Of a stretch of DNA of 64,000 bases, positions 24,522 to 36,753 are shown piece after piece. Each line of letters begins with the position of its first letter. The stretch's first letter is position 1. The notes under the pieces are model-generated. The model did not search any database and had not been told where the DNA came from. It was given only the letters and a program-made list of their open reading frames with translations. Source of the DNA: Charina bottae. Its lineage: Eukaryota > Chordata > Lepidosauria > Squamata > Charinaidae. The stretch covers positions 10,868,501-10,932,500 of the forward strand of contig JALMGJ010000006.1 of NCBI GenBank assembly GCA_023362775.1, written 5' to 3'. The position numbers and the translations under genes are program-made.

Positions 24522-24855
24522 GGGGCGTGGTGGCTCAGCGGGTAAGACACCAGGCTTGTCGATCGGAATATCGCAAGTTCGGAGGTTCGAATCCCTAGCC
24601 CCGCGTGACGGAGTGAGCTCCCGCACTTGCCCCAGCTCTTGCCAACCTAGCAATTCGAAAGCATGCAAATGCAAGTAGATGAATAGGTACCACTTCGGTG
24701 GGAAGGTGACAGCGTTCCGCGCGCATCATGCTGGCCACATGACCTCAGAAGCGTCTTTGGACAGCGCTGGCTCTTCGGCTAACAAACAGAGATGAGCACT
24801 GGCCCCTAGAGTCGAACATGACTGCACAAATGTGCAGGGGGAACCTTTACCTTTA
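24522..24855 (+). mobile_element. Sauria-type SINE, full length
   Basis: ggggcgtggtggctcagcgg head, ggttcgaatcc B box, standard body, and agtcgaacatgactgcaca with acctttaccttt tail. It lies 56 bp to the right of Bov-B copy 1. Confidence 0.95.
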
Positions 24856-25499
24856 AGGTAGTTTAGCTGAGAGACAGTGACTGTCCCAAAGTCATCTGGT
24901 ATAAGAAGCCATGGAGATGACTTTGGAGAAACTATTCAGAGACGGTTACAACAACATATGCAAAAACATGTTTTAAGCCCAGGAACCAGGGAAAGCATTA
25001 GGAAGGGACATAAACTGACTCTTCCTGACTCCCTGGGGTTAAGAAGGAGGGAAGGGAAAACTCAATCAGGCCTGCAAGATTCTGTTACAATAGCTTATCT
25101 CAATAAAGTAGAGTTCTAGTCATATTGTGAAATCCATTTCCTAAGCTGGCCAAAGAGCTGACACTCAATCAGTGTCCATGGTTGTTTTCAGGGTACACAT
25201 GAATCTTGGTGGTCCAGTGTTCCAACACCTCAAACACTACATCCACTGCCCTGAATAATCCAGAATATCACATAAACTAGAAATCAGCCCAACTTTTCAG
25301 ATCTGAACCAGATAACAGTAAGGGGATTCAGATATTCCTGAACTGAGGTCAACCCCTGGTGCCTGCATCCCCACAGCTTTCTTGACAGTGCCGCAGAAGT
25401 GATTTGAGTCCTTTTATCTCAAAGGAGTCCAGAAGGGTGCCATTAAAGGCAATCTTCTTGCTTTACTCCCATATCTTCTCATTCATATCTAAAATATGA

Positions 25500-25555
25500 A
25501 CATCTAAAAACCGCCCAGAGTCCCCTATGGGGGAGCTGGTGCGGTGATAGAAATT

Positions 25556-25556
<1 letters not shown>
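25500..25556 (+). mobile_element. L2 3'-end fragment
   Basis: accgcccagagtcccctatg and gggggagctggtgcggtgatagaaatt are the L2 terminal hairpin. It runs directly into (GATA)n. Confidence 0.85.
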
Positions 25557-25601
<45 letters not shown>

Positions 25602-25606
25602 CAGAT

Positions 25607-25698
<92 letters not shown>

Positions 25699-25699
25699 A
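25557..25699. repeat. (GATA)n then (GAAA)n microsatellite
   Basis: About 80 bp of gata units with one acag interruption, then about 60 bp of gaaa units, attached to an L2 tail. Confidence 0.97.
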
Positions 25700-26102
25700 T
25701 GGGGAAGGGCAGAAGAATCCAATCCTTCCCTTCTCCAATAAAATGGGCATGGAACGAAGAATGGAGGCAATGCTGTGATGAAACATTTGCAAATAAGGTA
25801 TAAGAAGATAGGGCAAGGTGGTGGACTGTGCAAAAATGTCTAATCTTGCTTGGTTCTATTAGGTTGTAAGATGTGGGAAAGCAATTCACTAGTGGATCAG
25901 TTTTGGTCATATCTTCAATGGTAAATGCACACACACACAAACTTTCGAGATTAAGCAAACATGCAGGCAAGGAGTGTGCAGTCTGTGACCCTAGCTTTGC
26001 ATGCAAGACTCAAACCAACTTTTGTGATCCTTGGAATCTCTTTCAATGGAGGTTGCTGAAAATTGGTGGCATGGTTTTCACCATGCTGAGATGGAAAGAT
26101 TT

Positions 26103-26104
<2 letters not shown>

Positions 26105-26141
<37 letters not shown>
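26105..26141. repeat. (GT)n microsatellite
   Basis: About 18 GT units. Confidence 0.96.
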
Positions 26142-26143
<2 letters not shown>

Positions 26144-27052
26144 AAAGAGACAACTTCCCTCCTGAGCAAAATCAAGGAATAAAGAGGAAATCCTGGTCCC
26201 ATCTATAGGCATGACATGGCTATGCCCATTTTCCATATTATGACTTGCTACAGCCTTTGCGCTTGCTGGATCTCCAAAGATTCTCCATCTCTGATGGACC
26301 TCCAGATTTGAAAGAACCCTGGCCCTTCACTTCCCTTGGAGGATTCCACAGTGAACTAGAAAGCGGGCAAAAATGGTCTATTATTGGACTGAACCATATG
26401 GAAGGTGTCTTCCAAATGACATAACTGCCATGTGGACTTCTCATTCACAGTCATTTTTTTTCTCCAGCAGCACTGTAGGCTGTAGAAGTTTTGGTTGAAT
26501 TAACTGGGTGTACAAAGAAGTATTTCAGATTAACTGGGTGATGGATCAAAGTTTAAATCCAGTCACCCCTGCCCAATAATACTCTGCAACAGGACTGGGC
26601 CAAGTGGGAGTTGGGCTGACAATTGTAGTCCTCCTATTTAGACATCCTCTTGGCTGGTGCAGTTGGCAAAATCCTGGAGAGTGTGAACTCAGTAGGGGCA
26701 GAGTTTGCCAAAATGTAGTGCTCCCCAACTGCATAATTCAAGACTAAATTTTCATTTCAGCTTCCTTTATCCACAAGATCGAACTCTCTCTTTTCATCCC
26801 AAAGATAGGCATACATGCCATTCATATTTGTTTGCTCAATGAGCATTTTTTTTCACACTTATGGGGATACATGCCAGCCTAGTGTGCCAAGAAGCTCCCC
26901 AACCTCATGTTCTGTTCTGCCTGATGCCAGATACAGTGAGAGGCCAAGCTAAGAAGATGGAAGGAAGTGGTTTGTGGAGAAATCCTAAAGATCTGCAAAA
27001 AGCTAACTTCTAATCTGCACAAATAGAACTGTGTTAGTCTTAAGCAACTGTT

Positions 27053-27225
27053 TCATTCATTCATTCATTCATTCATTCATTCATTCATTCATTCATTCAT
27101 TCGACTTTTTCACCGCCCAACTCCCTCAAGGGACTCTGGGCGGCTTACAATTCGATAAAACATTAAACATTAAAATAGGAAATTTAAAAATACAATAAAT
27201 AGAATAAAATCAAGATGGACATCTG
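27053..27225 (-). mobile_element. (ATTC)n tail and L2 3' end
   Basis: About twelve attc units (27053-27102), then caccgcccaactccctcaagg and actctgggcgg (L2 hairpin, minus strand) and A-rich 3' UTR. Confidence 0.85.
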
Positions 27226-27618
27226 TTGCCTTGGGATCATGTTAAGGATCAGCAAATACAGTACAACAGAAGTCCTGATGACATCTGGAGGGTGTGTGAT
27301 GCCACCTAGTAAGCAAGTCTTGTAGCTTCAGCTTCCTTTGTTTTCTGATCAGGAGTGGCAACGTGGTACATTTGCCAAGAAGGTAAAGATGACCAATTAG
27401 GATGTGGTGTTGTGCCTATTAAGAAACTATTTAGCAAACGTATATGCCACCCAAACCCAATGGCTCCTTGCAGGCTACCATATAGGGCTGTTTGAATCCT
27501 TCCATATAACCCATCATAATGCTTCTATTTTTTCCATGTGTTTCACGAAACCCATATTCAACCATTCCATTTTGTTTTAACGTATTCAGCTTCACATTCC
27601 AAAGATATAAGCCCCAAA

Positions 27619-27672
27619 TGAAATGAAACGTCTGCAAGAAAACAACAAGGCTTAGAGAGCACCAAGGACTCC
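27619..27672. repeat. Single arm of the 43457 palindrome family
   Basis: atgaaacgtctgcaagaaaa through gagagcacc and ggactcca matches one arm of the palindrome at 43457-43623, with few differences. The second arm is absent. Confidence 0.85.
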
Positions 27673-28126
27673 ATAAGCCCCAAAGCCCAGCTCAATGAGC
27701 AAATGTGTTTTGTGGGTTCCTTCATAACTCCCACCCAGGTAGGATCTTTAATTAAAGACTCTGGCTTATTCTGTCATTCATATGTGGAATGGCTGCCATT
27801 TTGGGCCTCTAAAAATGGTAATTTGAGAGCTACGACAAGCACTGGCTACAAAATCCACTTTCATTAATTCAAACATGCTACAGGTTGAAAAGATACAATA
27901 AGCTTAAGACTTAGGTTATTCATTTTCATTTATTTCACTGGGTTTCTAGGCCACTCCAGTTGCAAAGTATATGTCTCAGCCTCTGTCAGCTGGGTTAAAC
28001 AATGCAGTAAAAAGAAAACATGTCAATAATATTACATCACCTACATATAGCCCTGGATCAATGTTACCAAATATCCAAAAGACCTTCTACTACCAGAGAG
28101 AACAAGATCATGGCATTCCAGCCCCT

Positions 28127-28205
28127 AAGCTGGGATAAATACAGAGAGAATTAATCCATAGCCAGCAACTAGTGTTTGTAGTTGCTTCCTAGAGTCTAGC
28201 CCTAT

Positions 28206-28260
<55 letters not shown>

Positions 28261-28291
28261 GATATTTATACCCCGCCTATCCCCTCCCTAA
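28127..28291. repeat. Local direct repeat, copy 1 (with TTTA tract)
   Basis: 77 bp (28127-28203) are identical to 29096-29172. A (TTTA)n tract and gatatttataccccgcctat segment follow, also shared with copy 2. Confidence 0.93.
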
Positions 28292-29095
28292 GTAACCAGG
28301 ATTTATTGGCCTTCCCATAAACCAGGTTAAAGGCACCAGATTGAGACTAAGATGGTAGCATATACGTGCTCATTGACCGGAAGTTCATGCGGATGTCATG
28401 CGGACTCAACTAATAACTACCGCCAGACTGCCATCTTTTCTCTACAAATGTTGTACTAATAATGAACGTTCCCTCAAAGCAGAAATGAGAATCAGTTGTT
28501 GCACTGTGCTTAAATATAGTTCACAGGGCTATAAAAGTCATGCACAAAATGATAAAACGGAGCAACGCTTTCAACTGTTGACTCAGTTATTATCAATGTC
28601 TCCTTTGGCAGCCTTGTTTTATTGTTTTCTACTGTACTAATGAACAGGGAAACAGCAACAAAGAAGGACTTTAACCTTCTGATTATATAAACTTCCCAGA
28701 CCACCAAAGCAGAGGAAAGATTATTTCTAATGTAACTAAGATTTATCAGCTGGGGGATTTTTTGCTTTCTTTTTTTGTTTGTATTGAAGTTGAAAAAACA
28801 ATGCCTTCTCCAGACCTTCAAACTCACCCTTACTTATCCAGGATCTCTGACGGTCACTTACACACACATACACTCATAAACACAGACACACACAAAGTTT
28901 CCAACTTTGTTTTTAGGTCTATTTGGGCTGAATGTTACAGCAATTTAATTTTAAAGTGTTATCCAATCCCCTCTTTGAGTGGGATGAGGCACAGAACTAG
29001 ATAACTTGAGAATGCAGCTGTAAAGTTTTTAGGAGGTGTCTTCACAGAGTCCACTAACCCATAAAGTATTTTGGTTTAGCATGTTGTGAGAACCA

Positions 29096-29233
29096 AAGCT
29101 GGGATAAATACAGAGAGAATTAATCCATAGCCAGCAACTAGTGTTTGTAGTTGCTTCCTAGAGTCTAGCCCTTTTTATTTTTTTATTTTTTTATTTATAT
29201 TGATATTTATACCCCGCCTATCCCCTCCCTAAC
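29096..29233. repeat. Local direct repeat, copy 2
   Basis: Same 77-bp block, a shorter T-rich tract, then the same ccccgcctatcccctcccta segment, 969 bp to the right of copy 1. Confidence 0.93.
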
Positions 29234-29687
29234 GGAGGACTCTAGGCGGCTTACATACACATATACATTTCATGTTATACATTTCATATTATACATTTCA
29301 TATTATACATTTTCAATTTAACCGCGCCAAGGGAAGGGGTAAGGGAACCGACTCTTCCGAGGCTACTTGGAATACAAGCCCCACAATGCCTTGCATCGGA
29401 GCCGGCTGCCGACGTCCTGTAGATGAAGCTGCTTTTTCCGTGATCCGTCGTAGCCACCGCCGTTAGAAAGATCTTCCATTTGGTGGGCGACAGGATGCCA
29501 GCAATTTTACCCACTTAAGGTGGTACCCATTTATCTACTCGCAAAGCTTTCGAACTGTTGGGTTGACAGGAGCTGGGACGAGCAACGAGAGCTCACCTCA
29601 TTGCGCGGGGATTCGAACTGCCGACCTTCTGATCGGCAGTCTACAGCTCAGCGGTTTAACCTGATGAGCCACCGCGTTTAAGTGGGG
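29196..29687 (-). mobile_element. tRNA-derived SINE, diverged subfamily (composite)
   Basis: Right end: reverse complement of a tRNA-like head (cggtggctcatcagg, cagttcgaatccc). The body has tttcgaactgttgggttgac and ggtggtacccatttatctac, resembling the Sauria SINE. The left part (gggaaggggtaagggaacc, ctccctaacggagg) matches 11062-11215. The 29330-29500 segment is extra, CpG-bearing sequence. Confidence 0.7.
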
Positions 29688-30186
29688 GACTGCAAAGTTC
29701 AGAGAAGTGTGAATTTCAAATGATAACTAAGTTTCACCATTTGTATCACTCCAGAGGTCTGAATTTGGTAAATGTGCATTAAAACTCAAAACAAATAAAT
29801 ATACCCATTCTCCCTAATCCAAGATCCATCCTGTGATCATGTAAGGAGAGGCTCTTTTGCTTCCAAGTGTGTTCAAAGAAGAGCCAGTGCTGATATTAAA
29901 GCTGGTATCCATACCCTATCATTTCTGCAGAACATTTAATGCAAACGTTTAAATAAGCTTTTCCTGGACAACATTTCCTTAAGGTAGGGATTGTCCTTCT
30001 TTTATAGAAGGTGAAGTACCTTTCCTGAGAAGAGCATTATGATGAGGGTAAAGCTTGACCACAGGCTGTGACGTAGGACAGCTGACCATTGACATGAAAA
30101 GGATCTGAAAAGGTGGGCCTCCATGTTGGCTGGATGCTTATTATTTATTTATTTATTAAATTTGTATGCTGCCCGACTCCCAATGA

Positions 30187-30203
30187 CTCGGGGGGGGGGG
30201 GGG
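30187..30203. repeat. G-run (about 17 bases)
   Basis: Poly-G next to a cccgactcccaatgactc L2-like scrap and TTTA tail at 30140-30190. Confidence 0.85.
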
Positions 30204-30299
30204 GCTAAAAAATATGGAATGCATCACGAATGTGTGTGTCAAATTTTGCTCAGTATGCTTGAACTGATTGCTGAATTCAATCCATGTTCCAGTTTTACA

Positions 30300-30635
30300 C
30301 AAAAGGGTAAGCCGCAAAACAATAGGCAAGGTTAAATCTGAAATAAACTCTGACTGCTCATTGGAAGGACAGATACTGAAGCTGAAGCTCAAATACTTTG
30401 GCCACCTAATGCGAAGAGAGGACTCACTGGAAAAGACCCTGATGCTGGGAAAGACTGAAGGCAAAAGGAGAAGGGGGACGGCAGAGGATGAGATGGTTAG
30501 ATAGCATGACCGATGTAACGAACATGAATTTGAGCAAACTCCGGGAGACAGTGAAGGACAGGAAGGCCTGGCGTGCTATGGTCCATGGGGTCACGAAGAG
30601 TCGGACACGACTGAACGACTGAACAACAACAACGC
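30300..30635 (+). mobile_element. Bov-B (RTE) LINE 3' end, older copy
   Basis: Plus strand. DCSLEGQILKLKLKYFGHLM, REDSLEKTLMLGKTEGKRRR, then after a frameshift the end region, finishing gaagagtcggacacgactga and acaacaacaa. More decayed than the copies at 23923 and 33043. Confidence 0.92.
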
Positions 30636-30734
30636 GTCGTACAAATGCAAAGAGATATTTCGGTGTGAAACTGCAGCTCTCAACGTATCTTTTTTCCAGA
30701 TGGGATATTAAGAGCTCGGTTGCATTATATTGTT

Positions 30735-30871
30735 AGGTGTGTATTACATTTCTTTGGGTTATAGATATTTAAGTTATTGTTTTTACTTTGTGTTATGTTG
30801 TTGGCATGTTTTTATGTCTTGTGAGATAGGTGGCCATATAAATTAGATAAAGGGAGGGAGGGAGGGAGGGA
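30735..30871 (+). mobile_element. L2-like 3' tail with (GGGA)n
   Basis: ttgtgagataggtggccata and taaattagataaa resemble an L2 terminus, followed by ggga units. Confidence 0.5.
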
Positions 30872-31764
30872 TAGATACCATAGCTGCACACACATTTAAG
30901 TCCAATTGGGCTCAATGGTAGTTGAATGCAATGAATATCCTCCCCCCGTTATCTTCTTAAAGCTTAAGCTGTAGAAAGGGTCCACCTGGCTGTTTCCCCC
31001 TTTTTCTTAATCAGATCTCGAATGCAGAAAAATCTTTGCAATCAAGGGGTTAACGTTTCAATGGGAAATAGTGGCCTGCCGAAAGAGAGATAAAAATTGC
31101 AGCCCACACAGGATAGGGAGTCCTTGCTTTCATTGTAAACAGGAGGTCAAGACTCAGGCTGTGCTTTGCTGGTAATTGTTTACTAAACAATAGAGTGACT
31201 CAGTTACTTAGCCATACTGCACATGTCAGGGATGGCTCAACATCCATTCCATCACCCGCGTGGCTTCTCTGGAACATGTTAAAGAAATGGCACATTTCTT
31301 TTCTCAAGGCCTTTATGGTAACACATTTTAATCCCCCCCTCCTCCATCCCCAGTGCCTGATGGATTTGGCTTGGATGATTAAAGAAAATAAAGACTGTTT
31401 TGCCTGGGTGATACCAAATCTTTTCAATTCTGTTGCCAAGCATTATTAGCCAGTTGTCTCTGGAAATTGACCGGTCTACCGTGAGGTCATCATCAAAATG
31501 GCACAAATTCTTTGCTCATGATGCACAGGACATTGTTTTGATGCCTTTGTGGCTGATAACAGACACCTGTAACTACTTGTGTGACTTCCTGTTGATGCAC
31601 AAAGAATCAACAAATGCTGTGTGGAATTAGCATGAGAAGTCCTGGGTAGTTTACTCACTAAACTCCAGTTTGAAGCCATAACACTAGTTCCTAGTCTGAG
31701 TTCTAGTTATCTTTGAGGGTTTTTTCCCCCCGTTCCAGAGTGAAACTTTTGTGTGCTCACATCA

Positions 31765-32222
31765 GCTTTCCCCAATTTGGTTGCCTTCCAGATGGATGTA
31801 AGGGGCGTGGTGGCCCAGCGGGTAAGATGCCAGGCTTGTCGATCGGAAGATCGCAAGTTTGGAGGTTCGAATCCCTAGCCCTGCGTGCGGAGTGAGCTCC
31901 CACACTAGCTCCAGCTCTTGCCAACCTAGCAATTCGAAAGCATGCAAATGCAAGTAGATGAATAGGTACCACTTCGGTGGGATGGTAACAGCGTTCCGCG
32001 TGCGTCATGCGGCCACATGACTGCGGAAGCGTCTTTGGACAACGCTGGCTCTTTGGCTAACAAACGGAGATGAGCACCGGCCCCTAGAGTCGGACACGAC
32101 TGCAGAAATGTGCGGGGGGAACCTTTACCTTTTTACCAGATGGATTGGGACTCCAACTGTTTGGTCTTGCTTGCTAAGAACACTGGGAGTTGTAGTCCCA
32201 ACCCATTTGGAGTGCAACAAGC
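31765..32222. mobile_element. Old MITE (ggagttgtagtccc type) split by a SINE
   Basis: The flanks of the SINE form one imperfect palindromic element: left ttccccaatttggttgcctt; right gggactccaactg...gggagttgtagtccca. Diverged relatives are near 3890-4020 and 5375-5470. Confidence 0.6.
31801..32135 (+). mobile_element. Sauria-type SINE, full length, nested
   Basis: Complete head-to-tail copy flanked by a 10-bp duplication, ccagatggat (31788-31797 and 32136-32145). It was inserted into the older MITE around it. Confidence 0.94.
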
Positions 32223-33042
32223 CATGGAATATTGGCAGAAGGGGTTCTCCGAAAGCAGCACAGAATATTGTCATCACACCATCTGAATCTGAAAGCCAGA
32301 GGGGCCCCTAAATGATGTCTATATACCACAGCCCTTGATTTCTCTTGTTTGTGCCCACAGCATAAACCCTTCAACAAATAATAGTTTCATATAAAAAGAA
32401 GACGTGGAGGTTCGTTTTGACATATTCTGAAATTCAAAGACCATTGTTGCATCTTCAAAGGGAGACCGCTACAGATAGCAAGTGCATGATATCTGCCCTG
32501 ATTCAGTGCTGCATCACATTGTTTAGTGGAAAAGTCTTATACACCATTAAGGCAGTCCGAGGTGTGATTTGTTGTTGATATGCAAAAAAGGCATCCCTGT
32601 TTGGATGCACAGTTCTTCGAAATATACCATTATAGAGTCTATAAAAGCAGAAGAATTTGTGGAAATACAGGGTTGGGCTTAATTACACTCCTACCCCTGG
32701 CAGGTTTCTGAACAAGGATGCTAGATGTCGCCTGCCATTCAACTATTTCCAAGTGATGGCAGAAGGTGACAGACTGACAGCTTGAGAAATGGGATGCCAA
32801 ACCCTCCTTTCACTGTACCAATTTCTAATCTATTGCCCTAGATGACATAACAATGCGCTGGGGGGAAATAGACTAACACAGCTTAGTAGGTAGGAAGAAA
32901 GTTATCAAAAGAGAGGATTAATAACTGTTTAGCCATAGGCCAAGAAGGTCAATGTTAAAAGCTACACAATAGGATGAACATATTTTACAGCACAATTACA
33001 AATGTTATCAATCCTAACCCTGTAAGTAGCTGTTCTTGTTTG

Positions 33043-33480
33043 TTTGTTTATTCGTTCAGTCACTTCCGACTCTTCGTGACTTCATGGACCAGCCCACGCC
33101 AGAGCTTCCTGTCGGCTGTCACCACCCCCAGCTCCCCCATGGTCGAGTCCGTCACCTCCAGAATATCGTCCATCCATCTTGCCCTTGGTCGGCCCCTCTT
33201 CCTTTTGCCTTCCACTTTCCCTAGCATCAGCTTCTTCTCCAGGGTATCCTGTCTTCTCATTATGTGGCCAAAGTACTTCAGTTTTGCCTTGAATATCATT
33301 CCCTCAAGTGAGCAGTCTGGCTTTATTTCCTGGAGTATGGACTGGTTTGATCTTCTTGCAGTCCAAGGCACTCTCAGGATTTTCCTCCAACACCACAGTT
33401 CAAAAGCATCTATCTTCCTTCGCTCAGCCTTCCTTATGGTCCAGCTCTCGCAGCCATAGGTTACTATGGGGTAATCCATG
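33043..33480 (-). mobile_element. Bov-B (RTE) LINE 3' end, copy 2
   Basis: Minus strand, open 139-residue frame (33060-33479), nearly identical to copy 1 at 23923 but truncated about 65 codons-worth of sequence earlier at its 5' side. The 3' end begins in gtttgtttgtttattcgttc. Confidence 0.95.
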
Positions 33481-34261
33481 CAAAAGAAATCATCTAAATG
33501 TGTTGAAATACAACACCCCCTACCTCAACCAGTAGTTGACGATGGACAATGAGAGTTGTGGCCCAATATGTGTGAGGGCAATAGATTGGAGAAGAATGGA
33601 ATTAAACTAGGATATATCTTTTTAATTCCATGCCTCCTGTAAAATAATTAAGACTTTTAAAAAAGCAATCAATAGGGAAATTTCACAAGTTTCCTTGTCT
33701 GCAAATCCAAATATAGAAGGAGAATCCTTTTGTGGTTGCAAAAATATTTCATTCTTGTTTAGTTACCGAACAAATAATGCCTGTGATTTTCTTTTCTTCC
33801 ATTCATAAACTTGTAATAACTTTGTAATTTCTGATAATCAAAAAGAAACCTGGAATCATTTTTAATCATACGATTAACAGTGATACACAGCTCTTTGGCT
33901 CAAAGGGCTCTATGTATCCTTCTAAAGGTATTTATATATTTACAGTTTATTGTAATCTGCTCACAGTAAATACTTAAAATAAACACTGGCCAATTGGGTG
34001 CATGTGTCTTAAAATGCAGTGGGCACTGCTTGCTAAAATGTTGCAGTTGTTTGGAAACTGAGTAGCTCACAGTGATGTGAACATATTCAATAATCATTCT
34101 TCCTACCAGACCTGGAACAGAAGTCGATAAAAAAACAAAACAAAACAAAACTGGACTGAGTCTAGGAACAGGACCAGCTTCCTGGAATGTTGAATGAGGC
34201 AACATTCCTCAATGTTCAAAACTCATGGAGGAACTTTTGGAAATCTAATTTCAAATTTCAC

Positions 34262-34505
34262 AGGTCCTACTTGTGTATTAGAGAACCAGTTTGGTGTAGT
34301 GGTTAAGGCACCAGGCTAGAAACCAGGAGGCCATGAGTTCTAGTCCCACCTTAGACATTAAGCCAGCTGGGTGACCTTGGGCCAGTCATTCCCTCTCAGC
34401 CCTAGGAAGAAGACAGTGGCAAAGCACTTCTGAAAATCTTGCCAAGAAAACTGCAGGAACTAGTCCAGGCAGTTGCCAGGAGTCAAGACTGACTCAGAGG
34501 GACCA
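34262..34505 (+). mobile_element. tRNA-derived SINE (second family), full length
   Basis: Head agtttggtgtagtggttaag with a B-box-like gagttctagtccc, body gggtgaccttgggccagtca, and 3' part gagtcaagactgactcagag with an A-rich tail. Confidence 0.85.
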
Positions 34506-34548
34506 AAAAAAGAAAAACCACCCTCATGTATTATCTGTTCCATTTAGA

Positions 34549-34983
34549 CATAGGTAGTCCTCGCTTAGCAGCTGCCCTGTTTAGCAACTGTTTGAAGTTA
34601 CAATGGCACTGAAAAAATAACTTTACGACCGGTCCTTGCACTTATGACTGTTGCAGCGTCCCCGTGGTCACGTGATCGATATTCAGGTGCTTCGCAACCG
34701 GCAGGTGTTTATGACCATTGCAGCATCCTGTGGTCACATGATCGCCATTTGCACGCTTCACAACTGGCTTCCAACAAGCAGAGTCAACAGAGAAGCCGGT
34801 AATAAAATTGCAAGTTGTGGTCACATGACGTCTCGCTTAATGACCTGTGGTGACATTCTTAATGACCAAATGGGAAGTGTCATCGTAAGGCTGTTGCAGT
34901 CACATGATGTTTCGCTTAGTGACCATGTCGCTTAGCGACGGAGTTGCTGGTCCCAATTGTGGTTGCTAAGTGAGGACTACCTG
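34549..34983. mobile_element. Tigger-like MITE, short form
   Basis: Termini GGTAGTCCTCGCTTAGCA and GCTAAGTGAGGACTACCTG are flanked by a (decayed) TA duplication. The interior repeats gtcacatgat/gtcacgtgat motifs. It shares ends with 54563-55618 but lacks that element's GC-rich core. Confidence 0.85.
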
Positions 34984-36509
34984 TAATCAGTGAGATAACT
35001 TGTTCCCAGTTAATTGTAACTTTGTTAATTGTAATTTGTGACTTTTGCACTGGGGTACCTATACAACTATTTTAATTATGGTAAACACACGCTGATGGCC
35101 ACACACCTTTTTTAGGTTTTAAAAATGCCAGTGCCATTCAGATGCTACATTGATTCTGGATAAAGGTATCTACATTGGCAGGGAATTTTCAGCAGCCACT
35201 GTGAAATTCTTCTCTCCCACTGAAAGTGCCTCCGATGGTGGAATGAAAGGGCAGGTTCTCTTCCTTCTGCTTCTCTACAAATTTCTTCTATGTATTTCCT
35301 TCTCAGATTTGTATTATTGTTTAAAAAGTGTTATTAGTGCCCCAGGGATGATTCTAAATAAACAAGCAGAGAAGTGCACAAATATAGATTTTGAGAACCC
35401 CCATTTTCCTTTTTAGAAAGTTTGCTTTATACAAGAAAATAAAGGCGTCTCTTGAAAAACAGGAGAATGAATATATATATATACACACACACACATACAC
35501 ACACTGTATATATAACAAATCCTCAGTCCCTACCATGCGCGTGGGCACTAACTAGCTGTGAGCAGTGGCAGTGTGACAAATATAGCAAAACCAAAATGCA
35601 TGCTACAGTGAATAGGAGGGAGGGGGAAAAAAAATCTTTCACTGACCATCTGTGAAAACAAGGCATGTAGCCATCAAATGCAGAGGTCGTAAATATGCAC
35701 AAATGCTAAAAACCAAATGGCAAAAAGTAAAAAAAATAAAATAAAAAGCAACACAAAAGGGAGTAAGATTTAAGCTCAAAACAAATCAAAATGTTTAGAG
35801 CTGATGAAAAAACAACCTCGATCTTGGTACTGTATCAACTTGACATCTATTTTCATTTTGTCTACCCCCCTCCTTTTTTTTTTTTAAATGGAAAAAGCTA
35901 CCACACAATGAAAGATGGGAGAAGATCAAAACTGTACAGCAGCTCTTCAAATAAACGACTCCTTTCATGTTAACAAACCCATGAAAGCTGCTGATTGGAC
36001 ATACTGAAGAGTTGACATTCAATGTGATGGATGGGTGATGACATAATATTCAACCTCCCTGTTGACGTGTTGTTGTTACAAGCTGTCTGCCACCATTGAT
36101 AGCATTAATGTAAAGCAGATCATACACTTTGCCACCATCCTCTACCCATCTTCAGATCCCACTGCCAGTTCAGACATGATGTGCCAACACAAAATCTCAA
36201 TGTAGGAAGACATTCACGTGGGTGGACCACCAAATTTTCTCCCCCAAAAAAGTTGGAAGGCAAATCTGGATGTCCTATTCTTAGGAAAAACACCCAGAAG
36301 GATTTTGAAGAAAGCTTAAGGAATATCAATAAGAGTAGCAGAATTCCTTTAGGCAAGGGAGAAAAATCACAGCTCAGGAGCATGGTGCCAAAGAGATAAC
36401 TGCTAAGAGTGAAATCTGGATTTAAGAAAGAAATCAGACAGAACACAACTGCTGATGGAATGATCAGCAGAATAGTCTAAATTAGAGGAGGTCACAAGTG
36501 GCCTTTTGA

Positions 36510-36700
36510 AATTCCTCATCAATATGGTGAGCAGAGAATTGGGGTGGACAATTTCTCAAATGTTCTCCAGGGGAAGGAGAAATTCTCCAACAATTTCTCA
36601 AGGGCAGGGTTCCCATTTAGCAAAGACAGTAGCATTCTGATAAAGGCCCCTGGGATGAACTCCCTCTGATGTCTTCCCTTGGGATTTAATAGAAGTTCAG
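36510..36700. repeat. Unclassified interspersed repeat, copy 1
   Basis: ttctccaggggaaggagaaa...tctcaagggcaggg...cagtagc and cccctgggatgaac...gatgtcttcc match 58480-58780 in the same order. I do not recognise the family. Confidence 0.55.
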
Positions 36701-36753
36701 AAAGACCAGGAAGCTTCAGATCATTTGGAGAGATCATTGAATAATGAAAGACA

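Noticed and set aside
24522..24600. tRNA-gene-like sequences at the start of Sauria SINEs
   Set aside because: A and B boxes are present, but each continues into a SINE body with a Bov-B-like tail and target duplications; no complete cloverleaf of a functional tRNA.
25463..26006. Long minus-strand frames rich in FLS and YLSI
   Set aside because: Translations of the (GATA)n(GAAA)n microsatellite.
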